A DNA stretch of 64,000 nt from Histomonas meleagridis (Eukaryota > Parabasalia > Tritrichomonadida > Dientamoebidae), in contig WSYJ01000156.1 of the NCBI GenBank assembly GCA_020186115.1, forward strand, positions 62,001 to 126,000, given 5' to 3'. The translations under genes were made by a program, and so were the position numbers. Positions 58,173 through 64,000 of the stretch are shown here, in pieces; position 1 is the first letter of the stretch; the number at the start of each line of letters is the position of its first letter. The notes under the pieces were generated by a model that saw nothing but the letters and a program-made list of their open reading frames with translations, had not been told where the DNA came from and did no database searches.

Positions 58173-59624
58173 TAAATGAAATTAAAAAGAATTGAATTTA
58201 ACCATATGGAAAATTGAGTTTATTATTATTTTTTTTTTAATACTGATAATTATAATAAAGATTGCACACAATGATATCAATATTTTTTGATATTTCATTA
58301 TTTTGTTTAAAAACAGTGACCCGCTATAAGTTATATGAGTAACATTGTTTACACAAATATCAGATTAGATTTCGTGGGAGTCACTCTCTATGGTTATTCC
58401 AAAAGGTGTGTTGGATACAATTTTTTGTAAAACATTTTGAAGACCAGAAAAGTTTGTATACAAAGGCTTGACGGTTTTTAGCTCATGTTTTGTGCCAAAA
58501 AGATGTGATACTCTGTTTATAACTATTATTCATTATCAGATGTATGAAAATAGTGATTACTCATGGGCACATATAATTTATATTGATACATAACACATGC
58601 ATTATTGGGAAAATGCACTTAAAATACCTTCCTATAGGACGTGCTCGGATAAATAAACGGTCAAAAACTGCACGTTAAAATAATGAAAATTCATTTTTTT
58701 CCATGCCTTTTCAAGAATTGAAATAAAATGATACATTACATAAATCTATATTTTAAGTGTGTTTGTTTAAGGTAAGTTTTAGATGGTAATATTCAATGTT
58801 GAAAATCCGAGTCTACTTTCTCTGAATTTTTTTTTTTAAATTGATTAATCTTATCTAAATTTTATGCAAATATCTCAATACCTATGAACTGAACTCAAAA
58901 TAGACATTGCAACTTATATACCAAAATAAAATCAAAATCATAATAAGCTGAAGAATGCTTATAATTTCCTGAACTGAACATTGAATTAACCAATAACCGT
59001 CACAAATCAGACAACCTAGTGGACCGTTAAAAATATAATTGTAGTGTTTTTATTTCAATACTTTATGTGGATACGATTAAAATATACTGATTTTTTCTAA
59101 AATAAAACAGAAATACCTATATCGAAAATTAATTTATAAACTAATATATGCTATTAAAGAATATAACTATTTATGTATATTATAATTTACTAAAATAATT
59201 AGAAATTATAAGAAAAATCGATCCGAGCATGTCCTTTCCGATAATTTGCAAATTGTTCATACCTTTCAATTTTAAAAAGTGCCATACGTTCACAATTGTT
59301 TCAGTTTACTTATCTTTTTGTTTCTTTATTTTGCTTTAAATCAAAAGAACTATTACAATAATTTTTCAATGCGTTCACATCCGAAAAATGTTTACATAAA
59401 ATTTTATATAATATTCTGTTGGAAAATGCTGTAAACTCGTTGCCACCAGCATATGGTCGTAAACCAACACAAAAATTTACGACACCATAAAAAATTGAAC
59501 CATTGTATGGTCGTAAAACAACTTTTTGAATACATGTGAACTGGCCAGTTCCTTTTTACATCCCAATTGAAATTTCAGAGGGTAAACAAATTGTTAATTC
59601 AAAAACTGAGCTTGGTTGTATGCC
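58173..59624. other. Long intergenic region with orphan promoter block and repeated motifs
   Basis: No gene. 58636-58677 repeats the promoter block of the armadillo-like gene (12110-12150), including an M3-like TGACCGTTT-type word on the minus strand, but no open frame follows. The word ATCCGAGCATGTCCT occurs at 59221-59235. TATGGTCGTAAA occurs twice (about 59453 and 59510), with an inverted variant between them. Confidence 0.55.
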
Positions 59625-59632
59625 AGCGGTTA
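59625..59632 (+). promoter_or_regulatory. M3-like element deciding the start of the CK1 gene
   Basis: AGCGGTTA, 38 bases upstream of ATG 59671. It lies after the earlier in-frame ATG (59620), which makes that one unlikely. Confidence 0.5.
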
Positions 59633-59670
59633 GATCGTTTTTAGTTAACGCTGGTCAAAATCCTAAAAAA

Positions 59671-60606
59671 ATGAGCGTCGAACAAAGAAACCTCCCATCC
59701 TTCAGTCAAGGTAAAAAGGTTTCACACTTCACAATCCAAGGTCTTGTTGGTGCAGGTGGTTATGGCGCTATTTATTCTGTAATTGATAATAATAATAATG
59801 AAAAATATGCATTGAAAGTCGAGTCGTTAAATGCAGAGAAGGAAGGACTTGTTAATGAAATCAGAACAATGTACGCCCTTAAAGGCAATCCATACTTCCC
59901 TCAATTAATTGACGATGGAATTTTCGAAGATTACAGATTTTTAACTATGTCTATATACGGCCCATCCGTTTGCGATTTACGACATCAAATGCCAGAGCAT
60001 AAATTTTCATTGAAAACAGGCATTATTTTAGCAATTGAAATGCTCAAACCAATTCAAGAGCTACATAAAGCTGGTTATATTCATTGCGACATCAAGCCAT
60101 CAAACTTTCTCATCAATCCAAACGCCCAACCTTTTGTTGTTCTTATTGATTTTGGATTATCACAAGAATACATTAACAGACATAATGGCAAAATCAGAGA
60201 ACCCAGAAAAGGTGTTGGATTTGTTGGTACAGATCGTTATGCATCTATCAATGCACACTCATCAAAACGGTTATCTCCACGAGATGACTTAATGTCTTGG
60301 TTCTACTCTCTCATTGAGATGCTTAAAGGACGTCTCCCATGGACGGGCGCAGGTAACCACGAATTAGTTGGGAAGATGAAGAAAAAGATTTCTCGATGGA
60401 CATTATGCAAAAATCTTCCATTTGAACTCCAAAGGGTTTACTCACACATTAAATCCCTTGGGTATGCGGACACTCCCAACTTTGACCATTTGACAAAATT
60501 ATTACAAAAGTCGATCAAAAAGATTGACAACGGAAATGTAAAGTTAGACTGGGAAACAATGGGAAATGAAAATTGGAATCAACCAGAAGTTGTTCCAATA
60601 GAATGA
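59671..60606 (+). CDS. Casein kinase 1-family protein kinase
   Basis: 311 residues from ATG 59671 (MSVEQRNLPSFSQGKK). Gly-rich loop VGAGGYGAIY (26-35); catalytic Lys49 in YALKVES; HCDIKPSN (138-145), with Cys for the usual Arg of HRD; metal-binding IDFGLSQ (Asp160); and the CK1/TTBK-type activation segment VGTDRYASINAH in place of APE. The family lacks Arg in HRD and phosphorylates acidic or primed Ser/Thr sites. CK1-like kinases are expanded in trichomonads and nematodes. There is no extra domain or lipid signal. Upstream in-frame codons exist but contain the M3 element, so the shorter start is chosen. Confidence 0.92.
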   Translation: MSVEQRNLPSFSQGKKVSHFTIQGLVGAGGYGAIYSVIDNNNNEKYALKVESLNAEKEGLVNEIRTMYALKGNPYFPQLIDDGIFEDYRFLTMSIYGPSVCDLRHQMPEHKFSLKTGIILAIEMLKPIQELHKAGYIHCDIKPSNFLINPNAQPFVVLIDFGLSQEYINRHNGKIREPRKGVGFVGTDRYASINAHSSKRLSPRDDLMSWFYSLIEMLKGRLPWTGAGNHELVGKMKKKISRWTLCKNLPFELQRVYSHIKSLGYADTPNFDHLTKLLQKSIKKIDNGNVKLDWETMGNENWNQPEVVPIE

Positions 60607-60976
60607 GTATTGATATCAATTTTTTCTATTTCTCGGTTAACCGCGGAATACTATTATTTATATTATTTAGAATAAAGCTAAAGATAAAGGCATGACTTTT
60701 TAATCGTTTTGTAAATCAATTAAATTGACTTCAAAAATTGATAATTAATTTTTTTTAAATTTATTTTCATGTGTTCTATTATATGATTTAATTTCTTTAT
60801 TCTTTATTTTGCTTTTAAGCTTCAAAATGAAGTTCATAAAAGTAAATTTTAACGATGATTTCCAAAATCATTAAATCATGTGATGAATATTGAACAACAT
60901 TCAATAACTACAGAATCTTAAGTAATGTATCACAGTGCAATACAGACGAATAAATAAGATATTCAAAAAAATTTAT
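60607..60976. other. Intergenic between convergent genes, no gene seen
   Basis: AT-rich 3' flanks of the CK1 gene and the second palmitoyltransferase. Confidence 0.5.
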
Positions 60977-62334
60977 TTATTTTTTGCTCCTTTTGTTCCT
61001 TGGCAAACTTTTTCTGTTTTCATCTGCGGTTTTCATCGGCTTTCCCACAATGTTATCGCCTTCGATTGAATACTCCATCGGCTGATGCTTAACGATTTTT
61101 GGGGGGAACCAGAAACTTTTCCAGTTGCCAATAAATCCTTTGGAATAAAAGTTTCGTACTGGCTCCTTGTTTCCTATTTTAGCTCTGTATTCTTTCACAG
61201 CTTCATACTTATCAATTTCGATTTGTGTAACATTGATAGATATAAAATAGCATACTTGACCGACAAAGAAAGTAAGAACCACAACGATAACGCTTAAAAT
61301 GACAAAGTTAGCAGCAGTGAAGAGATCTGTTCGCATAATAACTGCAACGCAGATGAAGAAATTTCGCATTTTTAAATCTGGATCCCAACGAATGCGTGGA
61401 CTAAGCTTATCTATGCGCCAAGCCATCTGTTTGTATGAGTGAAATGCAAGATAACTTGCTGCTATTATATCAAAGATTAAAAATAGTAAGAAAAATCGAT
61501 GTGTACGTTCACCAATTGTAGCAAGAACCCATGGACAATAATGGTCATACTTCCTGTGTGTTAGTGTTTTAAAAAAATGTGAAAATAATTATCATGAGAT
61601 AATTAATTTCCATATAAAACATACGCAATACGTTTGTTAGTATATTGGCAATAACGGGAACGAGGAACAACTGGGATTTTGAGTGTTCTGCAGAGTGATG
61701 GTTTGTATATAACATTATCATAAGGATATACTTGAAGATATGACTGAACATTCTCGTTGGTGATTTCTCCTGGATCAAGAAATTGAAGAGCTACAAAAAT
61801 TACCCATGGCCATGGTAAAACAAAAAATGAGAAAAATTCTCTTATTTTGTAGGAATTAGGATAAACATATTTTAAGTTAGGAAATGTTTGGGAGAAGTAA
61901 GTTATTGAAAAAATCATGTAAATAGTGTAAAAAAATATTGCGACAAAATATCTACATTTACCATGTGGGCCCATGCAACTATTATCTATATCTTCATCTT
62001 CATTTCTTTTTGCAAGTTTTGGACAAATTTTTAACGTCAAACTCCTAAAATAAAAAGGGACTTTGATTGATATAAATCTATAAATCGAACCAATAATTCC
62101 ATTTCGATGGAACTTGTTATTACCGCATATCATAACATAAACAAAAAACATCATTACAGCGAGATAAATCCCACAAATGAATATCAATGTTTCCACATCC
62201 ATTTTGTGAGTTTGGAGGAGCGGTCCGACCAAATATGCTATGAAATATGATATCAAAAAATGGACAAAAAACAAAAAAATTTCGATAAATACTAAGTATC
62301 TTAAAGAAAAGCATATATAAAAAGTATTACCCAA
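60977..62334 (-). CDS. Palmitoyltransferase (DHYC variant), spliced
   Basis: Exon 1 ends at 61627 and exon 2 runs 61553-60977, joined by removal of a 73-bp intron. The junction gives TNKRIA to KYDHYCPWVLATIGERTHRF, the palmitoyltransferase active site with Asp-His-Tyr-Cys, a variant also known in yeast Akr1. The preceding Cys-rich part is reduced (SLCRTLKIPVVPRSRYCQYT). Hydrophobic segments: about 10-40 and 50-68 of the longest reading, then two around the FFYTIYMIFSITYF and FFSFFVLPWPWVIFV segments, and two after the active site (FFLLFLIFDIIAASYL, FVILSVIVVVLTFFVGQV). The tail is basic (RKSLPRNKRSKK). The start is uncertain. The longest frame has no ATG before 62202 (MDVETL), while an ATG at 62314 is in another frame and would need a one-base shift. 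Confidence 0.85.
61554..61626 (-). other. 73-bp spliceosomal intron in the DHYC palmitoyltransferase gene
   Basis: On the minus strand it starts GTATGTT and ends ACTAACACACAG, identical to the published T. vaginalis branch/3' splice motif. Splicing rebuilds the palmitoyltransferase core exactly at KYDHYCPW. Confidence 0.97.
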
Positions 62335-63075
62335 TTACATATATCACATGCTCAAATCAATATTTCTTGTAATATTGCCTATTATGCAAAAACAAAAATT
62401 TGGTAATATTTCAAAAAATTACCAATTACTTGGTAATGATATTTTATATTTTCAATATATCAACAATTTAACATATAGTCCATTTGGAAAATTATAACAT
62501 TCAAAACAAGTTTTTTAGAAATTCATATTTTTTTAATACGCTTAATTTTTGAGTGCTTTATTTCATTCAAAAAATTAACGTATTCACTTATTTTTAGGTC
62601 AAAACCTTTTAATGATTATTTTAATATAAACCAATGCATCTGGATGTATGCAATTTCTGATATATAAATTTTTAGTTGAAAATTTTTTTTGTTTAAGATA
62701 AATTGCACTAGTCCTGGAAAAACCCTGTCATTTCTTTAAAAAAAGTCTTTTTTTCCGGTGAAAAATAATTGTGTTGAAACATATAACCGGCTGATTATGC
62801 GCACAAAAAATGAATTTCACTTTTATTATTTTTCGGGAATTACAATTCCAAAAGTAATGTATATCTTTATCACAGCTTCTCGGAACATTTTTGATCTGTT
62901 TTATGAAAAATAAAATGTCGAATATTTTCATTCAATATTTTATGCCACAGAAACGTCACATCGTTTGTTTTGATGCACAAATAGCATTGCAAAAATAAAT
63001 TTCTTTTATTTTACTCAATCTTTTCTAAAAAAATAATCAATTTTGAATAAATCCGCATAATTACAACAGTTCAAA
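62335..63075. other. Intergenic, no gene seen
   Basis: AT-rich spacer between two minus-strand genes. A 67-codon minus frame near 62.8 kb is not supported. Confidence 0.45.
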
Positions 63076-64000
63076 TTATTCAATTTCAGCTAAGATTTGT
63101 GGCAACGTTTTCTTCTTTGTTTGCTTGTTCAATATGCTCGACAGCCCTTGTAATGGCGCATTCCAATTAGTAGCGTAAAGCATCGACATTTGACTCATAA
63201 TTTTCGGATAAACATTTAAATTACCATAAAACAAAATGCATTCGATGACTTTCGGAACACCAGATAACACTATAACTTTCATTGAACAATAAACAAACTT
63301 ATTAATATCATTTTCTCCGAAGTAATATTTAATAGTATTTAATACATCGCATAATATTTCGTTCATTTTGAAGAAACAATTTCCTAACATTTTACCTTTT
63401 AACGTTGCGAATCGTTTTTTGGATCTTTTAATGATTAAGTCTAATAATTGAGAATCATATTCATTAATGTACATAACATTCGATGGTATTATAGTTGAAA
63501 ACAAAATTTTCGATTTCTTCATTTCGAATATACAAATGATTCATAACAAATATCAAATACAAAAATGATAAATATGATTCTTTTTGGAATATTTGGCATG
63601 GGTTCTTAAATATGGACTTTACAACTGTTAATACTTTTCCATCATTTGGTTCATTAAAATGATAATCAAAAATATTCGAAATGAATTCAATCGATGGAGA
63701 CATCAATTTCTTCGGTAAAGTAATTGTTTCTTCCATGAACGATGTTTTTCGTGCACTATAAACAAATTTGTTGATTACATATTCTTGCATATATATACTT
63801 GAACCGATAATAAAATCATGTTGTATTAAAGCTAACTCATTAAAAACCCATTTAGCTTTAAGGAAATCTTCGAAATTTTGCTCTATTTTTTGCTTTTTGT
63901 GATGAGTTTTCACAAGCGCAAAATCAATGAAATTCTCCGTTTTGGCAATGTCAGAGTTATCGATGATTCGCTTCGTGTAGATATCTTTTGGCGTGAGGAG
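63076..64000 (-). CDS. Unidentified helical protein, 3' part, frameshifted; continues beyond the window
   Basis: The frame is open from the window edge (LTPKDIYTKRIIDNSDIAKT...FALVKTHHKKQKIEQNFEDF) down to about 63500. There the coding signal moves to another frame (near EEIENFVFNY / MKKSKILFS) within A/T-rich sequence. It continues LLDLIIKRSKKRFATLKGKM ... NKFVYCSMKVIVLSGVPKVI to a stop at 63076 (LPQILAEIE). The composition is Phe/Ile/Asn-rich alpha-solenoid. No motif or family is recognised. A single-base indel, real or technical, explains the break. The N-terminus lies outside the window. Confidence 0.6.

Noticed and set aside
58370-58520. Coding-like text on the plus strand (for example MVIPKGVLDTIFCKTF)
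   Set aside because: Fewer than 50 codons with a stop inside and no recognisable family; cannot be told from chance.

Overview
The window is AT-rich, gene-sparse eukaryotic DNA with mostly intronless genes. It looks like a parabasalid (trichomonad), Trichomonas- or Tritrichomonas-like. Four kinds of evidence support this. (1) Two short introns have the trichomonad 5' signal GTATGTT and the fused branch/3' signal ACTAAC...AG; one ends in ACTAACACACAG. (2) Core-promoter words known from Trichomonas vaginalis (Inr TCA-Y-W, M3 such as AACGGTTT or GACCGTTT, M5 CCTTT) lie just upstream of start codons. (3) The gene content is typical: bacterial-type GAPDH, a glycine-cleavage H protein and an O-acetyltransferase with hydrogenosome-like presequences, BspA-like leucine-rich repeats, DUF3447/ankyrin proteins, Stealth proteins, a Ser/Thr-rich surface-protein fragment and several transposons. 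(4) Many decayed gene relics lie between intact genes. I cannot tell the species from sequence alone.

Layout. 0.4-12.1 kb holds compact housekeeping genes: H protein and a Rab GTPase (divergent), a DHHC palmitoyltransferase, a SAS-6 head-domain protein, a nucleoplasmin-like protein, a longin/roadblock-like protein, an iron alcohol dehydrogenase with a 60-bp intron, a cullin and an armadillo-like protein. 12.9-15.9 kb is a DUF3447/ankyrin gene in which each ankyrin repeat sits in its own 'exon' between conserved AT-rich spacers that lack normal splice signals. 16.1-21.3 kb holds an actin relic, two tandem Stealth glycosyl-phosphotransferases and a DUF3431 protein. 21.3-31.2 kb has a PDI-like protein, GAPDH, BspA and coiled-coil pseudogenes, a hexapeptide acetyltransferase, an inositol monophosphatase, a coiled-coil protein and a CLEC16A-like protein. 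31.4-39.4 kb is a mobile-element zone: a surface-protein fragment, a tyrosine-recombinase element with an rve/DDE element nested in it, an ankyrin relic on a minisatellite, a tandem winged-helix protein, and a pogo/Tigger-like element with intact ends and a dead transposase.

40-44.1 kb carries a Galpha-like pseudo-GTPase and a LisH/RasGEF protein. 44.9-54.4 kb is a large inverted repeat: two MSH2 copies point outward and flank two head-to-head WD40 genes. The arms are near-identical, but each is broken at different, mostly homopolymer, positions. 55.3-58.2 kb is a second, plus-strand DUF3447/ankyrin gene with the same unit-plus-spacer design. 59.7-62.3 kb has a CK1-family kinase and a second palmitoyltransferase (DHYC variant) with a 73-bp intron. 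The window ends inside an unidentified minus-strand gene.

The most unusual signal is the pair of ankyrin loci. All 21 single-repeat units are open and both arrays end in a proper stop. The roughly 50-90 bp spacers carry stops and lack the GTATGT/ACTAAC signals used by the two clear introns in the same window.
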